In this document: piece by piece, positions 54,180 to 64,000 of the stretch
Numbering within the stretch: the stretch's first letter is position 1
Layout: each line of letters starts with the position of its first letter
NCBI GenBank assembly: GCA_012845835.1
Contig: JABAKD010000008.1
Span: forward strand, 4,323,767-4,387,766
Length of the DNA stretch: 64,000 nt
Direction: 5' to 3'
Origin: Undaria pinnatifida
Lineage: Eukaryota > Sar > Phaeophyceae > Laminariales > Alariaceae
Notes under the pieces: generated by a model
Database searches by the model: none
What the model saw: only the letters and a program-made list of their open reading frames with translations
What the model was told of the DNA's origin: nothing
Translations under genes and position numbers: made by a program

Positions 54180-54960
54180 GGTGCTCCTATTTATCGAAGA
54201 AGCATTTTCTGGCTATTTTTTGTTTGTGGATGACGGGGCTCCTTGACCCAAAATCGTCGGGGATTTCGCTCTTTTTTCCATATCGCATTTTCTTTTTGTT
54301 TGCCTACAAGCATAGGCCATGGGGGGTTTGTTCATCGGGCTTTTATTTCAGCTTTTTCTTAAATGACGCTTTTTTTTCCAATCGGAGATTTATTTTTGTA
54401 TGCCTATAGGCCATGGGTTTGTTCATCGGGCCTCGCTTTGAGCTTTTTCTTAATAAGAGACGCATTCTACGATAGAGGTGCTTCACATTTTTTTTTCTGA
54501 GGTTCCTCACTTCTGTAGAGCTTAAGACACGTCCTTCTTAACCCCAAAAAAACGATCTGGAAAATAATAAAACTGCTCTAATACCTCGGATGAAAACTCC
54601 CATGGCCCACGAGGTAAACAACGAGGTATCACGCAAAAACTAAATGGCGTTTTTTTTCCGACCGTTTTGGATTAAGGAGCCCCGTCATTCACAAACTATT
54701 TTCGCCAAAAAAAAGGTAAACCTCTTTTCTGATAGAAATCATCAAAACTTCTCGATCAAGGGGTTACGAGCCTCAGAAACAAAAAAAACGGCGCCCCTCT
54801 ACCGTAGCGTGTGTCTTCCGGACAAGTTTGTTTTGGTGAAGGACGGGGCTCCCTATCCCAAAATCGTCGAAATAAATGCCAAACGTCTTGTTTCAGAAAT
54901 AGACGCAAATTTTTATATATCTACGTAAAGGCCATGGGTTCACCAGGTCGTGCCCTGAGC
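54180..54960. mobile_element. Cluster of three MITE family M pieces
   Basis: The GACGGGGCTCCTTGACCCAA block at 54232, the terminus ATTCTACGATAGAGGTGC at 54460, the inverted GATTAAGGAGCCCCGTCATT at 54665, the right end CCCCTCTACCGTAGCGTG at 54792, and a third GACGGGGCTCCCTATCCCAA at 54842 indicate adjacent or nested insertions. Confidence 0.7.
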
Positions 54961-55149
54961 TTGGATCACAATTGCGTTTGCGGGTGAGATATTTTCGTGG
55001 GGTATATAGAGCTAGCTCCTCAACCGAGGAGGGCTCAGCAAAAACATGGTGTACTTCACCGCACCATCTTGCTTGCTCGTTGAATCGAATAGGTTGCACT
55101 ACAAAGGACAACAAGGTTTACATATTGCACCCTTCGGCTTCCGTTCGTC

Positions 55150-55725
55150 GAGTTTGAGTACCCCCGGGAAGTTTGCGTCCGACTGCTCTGGCGATGTTGT
55201 TGTCGTTGGCGTCAATTACACCGCTTTGCTTGGTTGGCTCCCCCATGCCGATCCGTAGGCCATCTTGACTATAATATATCCATGAGAAACTGAGAATCTT
55301 CTCTCGTGAAGTATTGATATCTGCTTGCTTTGCGCGTGGCGTTGATTGGCGGCGCGAACACTGGAATCGGGCATGATGCCAGCTGTTGTGCGGCTTGCCC
55401 ACACGTTATAGTGCTGATGTTTCCGGGGTAATTGCCTCGTGGCTCTATCGGCTGATCATGAATCTTCCTGGCAAAGCTGAAAAGAGTGCTAGTCATCATC
55501 GGTCTGGACGTGTTTGTGGAAGACCGTGGAGATCTGATCACCGAAGCGCTTCACTGCACCAGGGCTCCGCGAAAAGGGTATCTTCGTATTTTGTGCGGTG
55601 CTTTTTCTTTTGTCGGGTTTATGCCAGGGAAATTAGTACCACCGACTGCTTTGGCGACCTTGTTGTAGACGGCCTCAATCAATTGCCTTGCTTGGTCGAC
55701 TGTTCTTTACTGTAATAGCCGCATT
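55150..55725 (+). repeat. Diverged direct duplication about 450 bp apart
   Basis: CGGGAAGTTTGCGTCCGACTGCTCTGGCGATGTTG at 55170 resembles GGGAAATTAGTACCACCGACTGCTTTGGCGACCTTG at 55627, continuing through GGCGTCAATTACACC / GGCCTCAATCAATTG and TTGCTTGGT. Both translate to a similar PGK...LLVDGLN-type peptide, so this may be an old mobile gene. No family recognised. Confidence 0.5.
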
Positions 55726-56625
55726 AATTATTTCCAGGTTTGATTTATTCGCGATTTAGAACGGAGGTTCTTCTCTCTTGTGCGGTTTTGACGCCTGCCA
55801 ACACCTGCTGCTTGCTTGGAGTCGCTTTATACTTTTATCCTATATGCATCAGCGCGTTTTTACCGCCAAGCCTTGCATGTGCTTCTACCTGCCTGCCTCG
55901 TATATGATGGCGTGAGTACAGCGGGACAGTAGGCTTGGTATACTATTTCGAGGTATGGCAGGAGGGCTGTCTTGACGCTCTCTCTTTGCGCGTAATGCTG
56001 TGACAGCACTCTTCTCTCTTGCTTTGAAAATTATGTGATGCGTATCATATCATTAAAAAAATGGTTTACTTCACGCATAATCTCGACGATGTAAGAGAAC
56101 GTCGATGTGGTGCCGCTGAGTCAAGGCCGACGTTTGCTTGTCGAGAAGTTCATCCGCATCTCCTGCAAGAACTAAACGTGGTGGACGGAGGGGTACACGA
56201 CGAAATTTGCTGCCTCTGTATCCTCTGTATCATACAAATATAATACTACGCCACACTCGCCACCATGTTCGTTTTTTAATCATCACTTGTACTGTCAAGC
56301 TTACGTGATGCTGAACCCACATAAGGCTGAGATCCACAGACAGATCTACTGTAGGAACAAGTCGTCCACTTAGATAGGAAAAACCAGAGATTCCAGACCA
56401 GCGGTGGCGTACAGACCCAGACGCCCAGACCCGCGCTCAGACAGCATTCAGTCTCCCAGGACCCAGAACGCACTTGCTTTCTCACGTGCTTACCGACACC
56501 TGACTGTAGCTCATCGGGTTGTCAATCGCATCGTGTGAGGTAATGTATGTCAACAAGAGCGTGCAGCCTCAGCAACAAATTGGTGGATCGCGCTACCGCA
56601 CGTAGCATCTCACGAGACCACAGCA
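55726..56625. other. No gene recognised
   Basis: Short ORFs only. A small ORF at 56061 begins with the same MVYFT peptide as one at 55046, hinting at a repeat. Confidence 0.4.
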
Positions 56626-56964
56626 TTTCCAAACGATAGACTCCAAGGGATCAGATCTGCCACAAGATCGTTCGGCCCATGGAACTAAATCACTAGGCTA
56701 TAGGCTCTAAGAGGCCAGATCTGCCACATGATTACCCCCATGGAACCAAATCGCCGGGCTATAGGCCCTGAGGGGGACGCGTGCTACGATAGAGGCAGCA
56801 CTTTTCGTCTTTAATGTTTTCTGAAAGGCGGGGATCCTTAACTCAACATCGTCGGAAACAGGCAACTTTTTTGCATGATCTTGCTGCGTATACCTAAGGC
56901 TATGGGGTTTTTCATCCGGTAGCAGTTTTGATTTTTCTCCACATCAGTTTTTGGGAGAGGTATT

Positions 56965-57380
56965 TGTGAGTAGCCCGTGAACACAATGGTTGTGTGGAGG
57001 TGCTGTATTCTATGCGAAGAGATGAAGAGGTGGCGGAAGTGTCTGTCAAGATCATTTGTGATAAGACAGAAAAGGGATAGTTTGGAAAGAGCGCTTGAGG
57101 TCAAAGAGAGAGAAAGGAGAAAGAAAGGAGAGAAGGGCGAGTGATCATGATGGGTTGCATCACCACTTGATAATCACGGAGCAATCCCGTAGTCCGGTGG
57201 AATACCGGGACAACGGGACAACCTGAACATATTCAAATCTACGTTTACATCCAAGTTCCACCGAAGATTCAACGTAAGATTCAACGTAAGTTTCAATTGC
57301 TTATCTTATTCGTGCGAATAGACTACTCGAACAGACTACACATTAAATTATATTCGAATCTAAGCTTTATACTCTCAATA
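56965..57380. repeat. Left LTR of the TRIM-like element
   Basis: Starts TGTGAGTAGCCCGTGAACAC and ends ACTCTCAATA, the terminal CA mutated to TA. Confidence 0.85.
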
Positions 57381-57842
57381 CGCCTCCTTAATGCAAAGTT
57401 AGATTGCTAGAGAAGCCTCATACTTCGTCAGCGGCCTGGCGGCGAGTTACAGCTCGTGAAGGCCCACTTGTTATAGAAGATGTACGAGGACTAACTAGTT
57501 TGGGCTCGGGGCAAGGACGCCCTTCCAGAATATCAGAGATCCCGGCATGACGCATACTTATCACGGACTGAGCCGTGCCTTTTCATACGTCGAACTTGAG
57601 CCCAATAAATTTGCCGTTGAGAGCTCCAACGAGCTTGTCTACCCCATCACCTGCTTTCGTGGACTCTCCCATCGTGATGGTGATGGTGATGGTGATGCTG
57701 ATCGCAGATGCTGATGCTGATGCTGTAGTCGGCTTATTGAAGGTTTCCTCTCAACCCTTCCCAGTAAGATACGACAAAATTCAATGAGAGACGTCGATTG
57801 GTGCCGATCGATGTTTATATCGAAGGTCGAAGGCTCATAAAC

Positions 57843-58247
57843 TGTGAGTAGCCTGTGAACACAATGGTTGTGTGGAGGTGCTGTCTTCTATGCGAAGAGA
57901 TGCGAAGGTGATACCGAAGTGTCTGTTAAGATCATTTGTGATAAGAAAGAAAAGGGATAGTTTGGAAAGAGCGCTTGAGGCCGAAGAGAGAGGAAGAAGA
58001 AAGAAAGGAGAGAAGGGAGAGTGATCATGGTGTGTTGCATCACCACCTGATCATCACGGAACAATGCCCGTATTCCGGGACAACGGGATAATCTTAACAT
58101 ACTCATATCTACGTTTACATCCAAGTTCCACCGAAAATTCAACGTAAGAAACGTAAGTTTCAACTGGTTATCTTATTCGTGCGAATAGACTGCTCGAATA
58201 GACTGCGCATTAACTTAGATTCGGATCCAAGGTTCATACTCTCAACA
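57843..58247. repeat. Right LTR of the TRIM-like element
   Basis: Starts TGTGAGTAGCCTGTGAACAC and ends ACTCTCAACA. It differs from the left LTR by substitutions and small indels, including loss of one CCGGTGGAATA segment and one AAGATTCAACGT unit. Confidence 0.85.
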
Positions 58248-58637
58248 GTCTTAATCTCCCAAATTGAGGAACCTCAGAAAAAAAGTGGTGCACCTTTATC
58301 GTAGCACGCCATGGGGGGACCATATCACGGCACTGTAGGACAAGATTATTCGGCCCTGGAACCCAATCACTGGGTTATTGGCTCTAAAGGGACCAGATCT
58401 GCCACACAATTATTGGACCCATGGAACCAAATCACTGGGCGCTGTAAGCTCTAAAGGGGGGACCATATCACATTGCTGTAGGCTCTGAGGGAGCTACCGC
58501 AGATTGCTACACTCTAGGCGGCCAGAAGCAAACCACGCAGGCCAGAAAATCCAAGTACTGCATGCAGGTGTACGGCCAAGATGTCAGGAGATAGCAGTGC
58601 TGAGCAACGTCAGTTACACGTTAAGGAGGTGTCCCAC

Positions 58638-58930
58638 ACGCGACACGTGCTACGCTAGAGGCATTAGAGAAGGTATACCACTTTTGGCCATTCTTTTGTT
58701 TCAGAATAGTGGTGCATTCCTTAGTAACCTACCATAAACCAAAATCGTCGGAATGTCATTCTTGTTTTTTTTCGCATTTTTTTATTTTATTTGTATGTGT
58801 CTAGGCCACGGCTTTGTTCGTCGGATTGCATCTATTTTCTCATCATTTCTTAGAAAAAGAATCCGTTTTGGGGTCAGGTATGTATATATATATAGAGAGA
58901 GAACTCCCAAAGTGAGGAGTAGTGTTGCAG
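58638..58930. mobile_element. MITE family M, 5' part, diverged
   Basis: ACACGTGCTACGCTAGAGGC at the left, then AACCAAAATCGTCGGAATGTC, TGTGTCTAGGCCACGG and CGTCGGATTG. The right end is not clear. Confidence 0.6.
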
Positions 58931-59590
58931 CGCTACGGAGGCCAGGGCGCATGGCGCGCCGGGGTTATTCTGAGATACGTGATAGCTGACCGGAGGGTTT
59001 CCTCGTCTTTCCGGGAAGGATTCCCCCGCCAGGGACATCCGCTCGCTGGCGCTCGTGTGTTTTGTGGTGGGGCCTCATCTGCCGCCGCCCCGACCCCGTC
59101 CGCCACCATATCCGGCTCCTCTACCGATTGCACGGTGGGGCAGGCTTCCTCGTCGTCAACCGTTCCAGCGGCGGCGTTGTTGCCGGTGATATCTCCGCCC
59201 GGTGTCAATATTACATTGGCTACTACTACCAACGAATTCTTACCCGCTGGCGTGTCCACCTCGTCCGCCCCTAGCTCACTGAGCAGCACCCCATCAAGTA
59301 CCGGCCCCTGGGGCCCTCTCTCTGTAGGTGGCGCGGGTTGAGGAGTCATCCTGAAAAGAGTCATCGACGTCCGCCCCTGGTGCGTCTGCGATCGGCAGCC
59401 TGGATAGAGCATCGGGCAGCTGGTGGTTCACGCCCGGTCTGCACTATGTATGTCCATGTGTCGCATTCCAATAACCTGAGTGACCACCGGTGAAGCTTCC
59501 GATCGTGGAGAGAGTCTGGCTCGTGAACAACCACGTGATGGCGCCTGAATATTATTGAAAAAATTGAAAGTCTTTCAATTGATCGATACA
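58930..59590 (-). mobile_element. Ty3/gypsy pol fragment (RNase H end and spacer)
   Basis: Minus-strand frames encode the C-terminal part of a gypsy RNase H: VVHEPDSLHDRKLHRWSLRL, LECDTWTYIV, then, after a frameshift, LPDALSRLPIADAPGADV. The xxDALSRLP signature typically closes RNase H before integrase. A Glu/Asp/Ala-rich spacer continues to 58930. It could derive from the same family as the 41-45 kb element, which lacks this part, but they do not overlap so I cannot tell. Confidence 0.75.
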
Positions 59591-59799
59591 AGTTTCGCTC
59601 CTCCTAGAGACAGCCCGAGGCCGTTTTTTTTTTTTTTTTTTTGGCCATTTTCACCCTTTTCCATTATTGGTTATAGGGGTCACTATGATACCAAAATATT
59701 CATTCTCTGACTATATATTGCGAGCGGTATCCGTGTGGGAGAGCATTTTTCTTTGTTTGTACTTGAACCATCCTGTAGGCACAACAAAAAGTAATACTA

Positions 59800-59905
59800 T
59801 TAATGCAAAACAAGGATAAAAATCCCGACGATTTTGGGTTAAGGAGCCCAATCATCCAGAAAAAAAGATTTTTTTCACCCAAAACGTGCTACCTGTACCA
59901 TCGCA
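59800..59905. mobile_element. MITE family M, right fragment
   Basis: CGACGATTTTGGGTTAAGGA, CCAATCATCCAGAAA, then CGTGCTACCTGTACCATCGC. Confidence 0.65.
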
Positions 59906-60416
59906 TAGCGCGCTTCACAATTATTAATAGCTTTTAATCTCTTGGCCAAATTTAAACCACGGGGTCTCCCAGACGTAAAAATTCTCCCAACTATCTGCTA
60001 TTTGAACCCACCCAAGCAAAAACCTTACTTACTTACGCATGCTTCCCCACGTACCATAGCCCCCGAAAGCGCCATAATCAGAACGTCTTCAGAGATCCAG
60101 TATTTACTACTACTCCAACTCGTTCCTAAAACAGCCAAACATTCTGGCGGTGGTCGGTTGACGACAACCCACGGACAAGGACGACGATGCTGGTAATTAG
60201 TATGGACGGCACGACATGATTCATTGAATGAATGCGTTGGGCAGGAAAAGGACACACCTAACTGCACGAAGGGGAGGTGAACGGACCTTTTGGCTTCGAT
60301 CGTGCAGATAGATGGAGTGATGGTGGGGAGTGGGTATGATGTTGACGTAAATAAATGGTTACCTGCGTGATTGATGTGTTTTTCTTTCTTGACCCAGTAG
60401 TTTTGATATTGACTGG
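59906..60416. other. No gene recognised
   Basis: Short ORFs without features on both strands. Confidence 0.4.
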
Positions 60417-60704
60417 ACGCGCGCTACGGCGAGGGGTAGAGAGGTGCACCACTTTTTTTCTAATACTACTCTTCAATTTGAGAGCTTAAGACCTCTCCCG
60501 AAAACTGGTTCGGACAAAAAATGAATAACTGTGCTTACTGCCGAATGAACAATCCCATGGACTAGGTGCACGACAAGAATCATGAAAAAAAAAGATCTGT
60601 TTTTGACGATTTTGATCTGTTTTTGACGATTTTGGGTTAAGGAGCCCCGTCATCCAGAAACTCTTTCAAACGAAAAAGGGATACCTCTATCGTAGAATGC
60701 GCCG
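60417..60704. mobile_element. MITE family M, complete copy
   Basis: Left end ACGCGCGCTACGGCGAGGGG, right end ACCTCTATCGTAGAATGCGC. It has AGAGCTTAAGACCTCTCCC and a local duplication of GATCTGTTTTTGACGATTTT at 60592-60632. Confidence 0.8.
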
Positions 60705-60899
60705 TCACGGCAGTGGTGAATTACTGTTGCAGATGAGGCGTTTCTGTTCTTGTAATAATGCCCCCAGTGTATTCCGACGGAGAGAGCTTTCCGACGGCTC
60801 ATTCTTACCGGTAAGAGCATTACATCAAGTATTATTGTATGTACATGTGTAACAACATTTTAAACTGTGCGCAAACTACCGTTTTCGGGGACACTATAT

Positions 60900-61195
60900 A
60901 ATATACTTCAGCTGTGAGATCGAGGATTTTGTCGAAACTCATCTTTGCAAGCTGTGTGTGATACTCCGATCGCGCGTATTACGGGTTGTGCGTCCTCATT
61001 AAGGATATAGGTCGACGACTCCCCTTGCAACTACAGTGTAGCTATCAGGGTCAACAGGGTGATGTCAGTCAGTCTGTGCGCGGAAACTATAAAACCCGTT
61101 TCTGAGGGGGACAAAATCTGACAGCTGTGGAAGGGAATGCATCAGTTTATCAAGTAAATCCTGTAAGTCGTATAACCGGTGAGGGGAGGGCGGAG
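60900..61195 (+). repeat. Family B, partial copy
   Basis: CAGCTGTGAGATCGAGGATT through GGTCGACGACTCCCCTTG to CTGACAGCTGTGGAAGGGAA, followed by GCATCAGTTTATCAAGTA. Confidence 0.85.
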
Positions 61196-61204
61196 TTTTA
61201 TATA

Positions 61205-61735
61205 TTTAAGACAGGAAGTGTGCGGACTCGGATCATGCTTTTGTTAGGAACATAAAATGGTTAGCATAGCAGTTTACGTGAGGCTCATGCCTCAAATAGA
61301 ACATTATGTTATGCAACAACAACGGAGCTACTGCACCAACCACCCGTTTCGGGGACACGATAAAAAAAACAAGAAGTACACGAAGTCGGATCATGATTGA
61401 TCATGTTTGTCGGGTAAATGTAATGATGAGCACAGCAATCCACGTTCGTTCGTCTTTGCCGCGTAGAATATTACGTACCGTAACGATAGAGCTGCAACAA
61501 CCACCCGTTTCAGGGACACAACATCTAAAGCAAAAAATGTACTTGAATATTGTTTTCCCGATGCAAATAAATATGGTGGTTATAGCACGGCGGTAGTGGT
61601 CCACGCGTTACTCCTACCAAATAGAACATTTAATGTACCAGATACTATACTGGTATACAGCAACAATGGAACTGAACTATTCGCCGTTTCGGGGACACTA
61701 TTTAAAACAAGAAATGGACCTGGACGACGTTTTTG
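61205..61735 (+). repeat. Tandem repeat of about 165-180 bp, three units
   Basis: Landmark CAACCACCCGTTTCGGGGACAC near 61338, 61499 and (diverged) 61678. Each is followed by an A-rich stretch and ACAAGAARTACACGAAGTCGG-like sequence. A related CCGTTTTCGGGGACACTATA lies just before the family B copy at 60881. Confidence 0.8.
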
Positions 61736-62165
61736 TACTGGCCAAAAGAATGGTTACTGTAGCATCACAGCTCCGAACAGTCGCGACCTATAGCAGCTTT
61801 GGCCCTCTGTTATTACTGCTGCATTGCGGATTATTACCAATCCCGCACTCGTTCCAGGTATTTTGTTACCAACACTCGGGCACAGCGCTAATATCTTGCC
61901 GTCACCAAACAAGTCAGTTGACGGACTTGACGGTCTATCCTTGTCACGTCAATGATCCTCTTGGAATTCTTGTTCCAGGTGTGGTAAGGGGAGTAATTTT
62001 GTTGTTCGAATGTCAAGCTTTATTTACCCGGTCAAGGCCTGTTTTGAATTACTAGCATAGATAGGTTCTGTATTCGGAGTTTACATTGATTGACGGCCGT
62101 CCGTCAAGGGGCAAGAATGCCGTCATGCCGTCAACCGATATCTTTGATCCTCACGGGGCCGCAAT
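61736..62165. other. No gene recognised
   Basis: An ORF of 140 codons (61633-62055, +) starts inside the tandem repeat and has no recognisable domain. Confidence 0.4.
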
Positions 62166-62169
62166 CATT

Positions 62170-62680
62170 CCCTATAATATTACAAAAAATAAAAATACAC
62201 TCCAGCTGTGAGATCGAATATTTCGTCGAAAGTAATCTTTTAGCTGTGTGTGACACTCCGATCGCGCGTATTACTGGGTGTGTGTCCTCATTAACGATAT
62301 AGGTCGGCGACTCCCCTTGGAGCTACAGAGTATCTGGTAGATTGTACCAGGGTCAACAGGGTGACGTTAATCAGTCTGTGCGCGGAAACTATAAAATTTA
62401 AAACCCGTTTTTGAGGGAGACATAATCTGACAGCTGTGGAAGGAAACGCATCAGCCAAATAAGTGTATCCTGTCAGTCGTATAACCGGTGACGGGAGGGC
62501 GGAGATTGTAAGGACGTGGGAGCCGGGGTTTGAACAAGAGGGAGGGGGGGGGGGGACTTAGTCTGTGCGCGGAAGCTATAAATCCTTTAAGGGGACAAAT
62601 CTGATAGTAGTGGAAGGAATGCATCAGTTTATCATGTATATGCTGTAAGTCGTACAACCAGTGAGGAGAGGGCGGAGTGA
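62170..62680 (+). repeat. Family B copy with extended 3' part
   Basis: TACACTCCAGCTGTGAGATC, GGTCGGCGACTCCCCTTGGA and TAAAACCCGTTTTTGAGGG are followed by a second AGTCTGTGCGCGGAAGCTAT and TAAATCCTTTAAGGGGAC, matching the 10815-11100 arrangement in reverse. Confidence 0.8.
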
Positions 62681-62714
62681 TCGAAAGGGGGGGGAGGGAC
62701 TTCCAACAGCTTTA

Positions 62715-63200
62715 GGTCGCATAAATGTATTTCTGTTAGGAGCTTGCTATACGCGTGGTGCTAGGCGATGGTGCGGGTGGTGGGGAATGACGGGAGGCGT
62801 TAGGCGGAGGGGGGGGTATGAATTAGAGCTACGGCATGGATGGCTAGGGAAGGTAATGAGGTGATATCAACGCCTGGTAGTGTTTATTACTCTGGCAGAT
62901 TTTGATTTTAGGTGGGGCGGCGGCAGAGAACAAAACGGCGAGGGGGGCCCCGATGAGAGGGGGGGATCAAGCCCATCTAGGTCGCATGAATGTATACCTG
63001 GGAGGAACTTTACGACACGCGCTAGGTCTAGACGATGGAACGGGTGGTGTGGAAGGAGGGGGCGGGGGGACGGGGGGGGGGAGGGGGGTGGAAATAAATG
63101 AATTGGAGCTACGGCATGGCTGGGTGGATAGGTAATGAGGTGATATCACCTGCCTGGTAGTGTTTAATATTCTAGCAGATTTGACTTTAGGTGAGGCGGC
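62715..63200 (+). repeat. Tandem duplication, two units about 260 bp apart
   Basis: AGGTCGCATRAATGTAT, GAGCTACGGCATGG and GGTAATGAGGTGATATCA followed by GCCTGGTAGTGTTTA each occur twice (for example 62722/62979 and 62827/63106). G-rich tracts differ in length. Confidence 0.85.
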
Positions 63201-63299
63201 GTCGGAAGGGAGTTGCGTGTATGTCAGGGGGGGGGGGGGGCAACGGCCTTTTAGGAATCTCCCGTATATTCCGGCAACCAGGTCTGGCTATTTATATGA

Positions 63300-63420
63300 A
63301 TGACCTTTGGTTTGCTGGCGTTTTTCTGGGATATTTCTCAGCTCCAGAGTGACTGGAGCCTGTCCTGTCACCACGGACTTGATTATGCGAGTTAATGTGA
63401 GAGCAACAACACCATGAATA
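63300..63420 (+). repeat. Dispersed repeat C (copy 3)
   Basis: CCAGAGTGACTGGAGCCTGTC then ACCACGGACTTGATTATGCG and GTTAATGTGA, as at 14885-14945. Confidence 0.8.
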
Positions 63421-64000
63421 CAACGCAACAATTTGGAACAATCATGTAGAACTGTGGTAAACAATTTGTTATGTAGCTTCGTGGTGCGTTATATTACATG
63501 GGATCGCAAGATAGAACATTCCAATCCAATGGACAGATGCAACCATCCATGTAGTTACCATGATTTTTTACCGTGCTGCTGTGGGGCTCTGAGATCGCCA
63601 ATTATAAGACAGAGATACACATCGTAAATACAACAAGCGAGGTGATGTGGTCATGAAACGCCACCACCATTGAACACGAGGGGGAGAAGTGCAAATCGTC
63701 AGTGTTTCGATATGAATGCTTGATGTGCTCGCGTTCAACTACGTTACTTGGTTAGGCATATGCTACTTCGTTTGGCAGAGGTTGGGAGGCGACCATGCCG
63801 ACGGTAGGTACAAACCACCCTACGTAATAGCTTGATAGTGTGACCTACCGCAGTTCTGACATATCTGCCTGTACTTCCTTTTCACATCATTATTAGCTAA
63901 TGTACGATTACACGCCCTGTATTCTCGATGTCGTCGAAGATGCTATGGCCCTGTAGATGCGGCGTCCACGTCTGAAGCTCGTGTTAGCGGTCCTCACGAA
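63421..64000. other. No gene recognised
   Basis: No ORF over 64 codons and no repeat or RNA gene seen. Confidence 0.45.

Larger units (their letters stand above)
56965..58247. mobile_element. TRIM-like LTR element, 1283 bp
   Basis: Two direct repeats of 416 and 405 bp flank a 462-bp interior with no reverse transcriptase, gag or integrase. The element begins TGTGAG and ends TCTCAACA (TG...CA), with a five-base target duplication GTATT/GTCTT, one mismatch. Size and structure fit terminal-repeat retrotransposons in miniature. The only interior ORF (57575-57787) is short. I could not identify a clear primer-binding site, and the purine tract before the right LTR is weak. Confidence 0.85.
56777..58310. 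mobile_element. MITE family M copy interrupted by a TRIM-like element
   Basis: The left part runs from ACGCGTGCTACGATAGAGGC to TTTTTGGGAGAGG and the right part from CTTAATCTCCCAAATTGAGG to CCTTTATCGTAGCACGCC. Joined, they give an ordinary family M element of about 250 bp. The break falls between GGGAGAGGT and CTTAAG of the intact copies. Confidence 0.85.
56630..58500. repeat. 55-60 bp tandem repeat split by a MITE
   Basis: Units with CCAGATCTGCCACA, CCCATGGAACCAAATC and CTGGGCTATAGGCTCTAA lie at 56640-56775 and resume at 58312-58500. The MITE at 56777-58310 interrupts the array. Confidence 0.8.

Overview
This is a repeat-rich nuclear segment from a eukaryote. I can support three spliced protein genes with GT-AG introns, one intact tRNA gene and many transposon fossils. 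GC-rich, low-complexity exons, short exons between kilobase introns, poly-C/G tracts and abundant trinucleotide repeats suggest a multicellular stramenopile, probably a brown alga of the Ectocarpus type. That assignment is an inference from style, not proof.

Layout. 0-19 kb holds no convincing large gene: a 440-bp CAA/CAG array, a 150-180 bp satellite, two GGGTC pentanucleotide arrays, MITEs, a dead LINE 3' end, a tandem array of tRNA-derived SINE-like units, A-tailed retroposons and a tRNA-Pro(CGG). 19.4-28.2 kb (+ strand) holds a seven-exon SpoU/TrmH-type RNA 2'-O-methyltransferase of about 670 residues, whose introns are packed with satellites. 29.1-36.7 kb (- strand, convergent) holds at least seven exons of an unidentified helical, PPR/TPR-like protein. 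38.8-47.0 kb (+ strand) holds a low-complexity protein ending in a WW domain; its inferred 6.3-kb first intron contains an antisense, truncated Ty3/gypsy element. 49.3-52.0 kb is a degenerate Ty1/copia element. 52-64 kb is MITEs, a TRIM-like element nested in a MITE nested in a tandem repeat, a Ty3/gypsy RNase H fragment and more repeats.

The exons were joined by hand. Splice phases agree at every reconstructed junction, and the SpoU motifs fall across exon boundaries in the correct order. 5' ends are uncertain, and the minus-strand gene lacks its first exon(s).

The most striking theme is tandem duplication that copies splice sites. In the methyltransferase gene the last 18 nt of exon 5 plus its donor were amplified about 12 times, in frame and all phase 0. 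In the same gene an exon with its acceptor is duplicated 174 bp apart. In the neighbouring gene a 97-bp exon end plus donor is duplicated. The first could generate a family of protein isoforms differing by six-residue steps.
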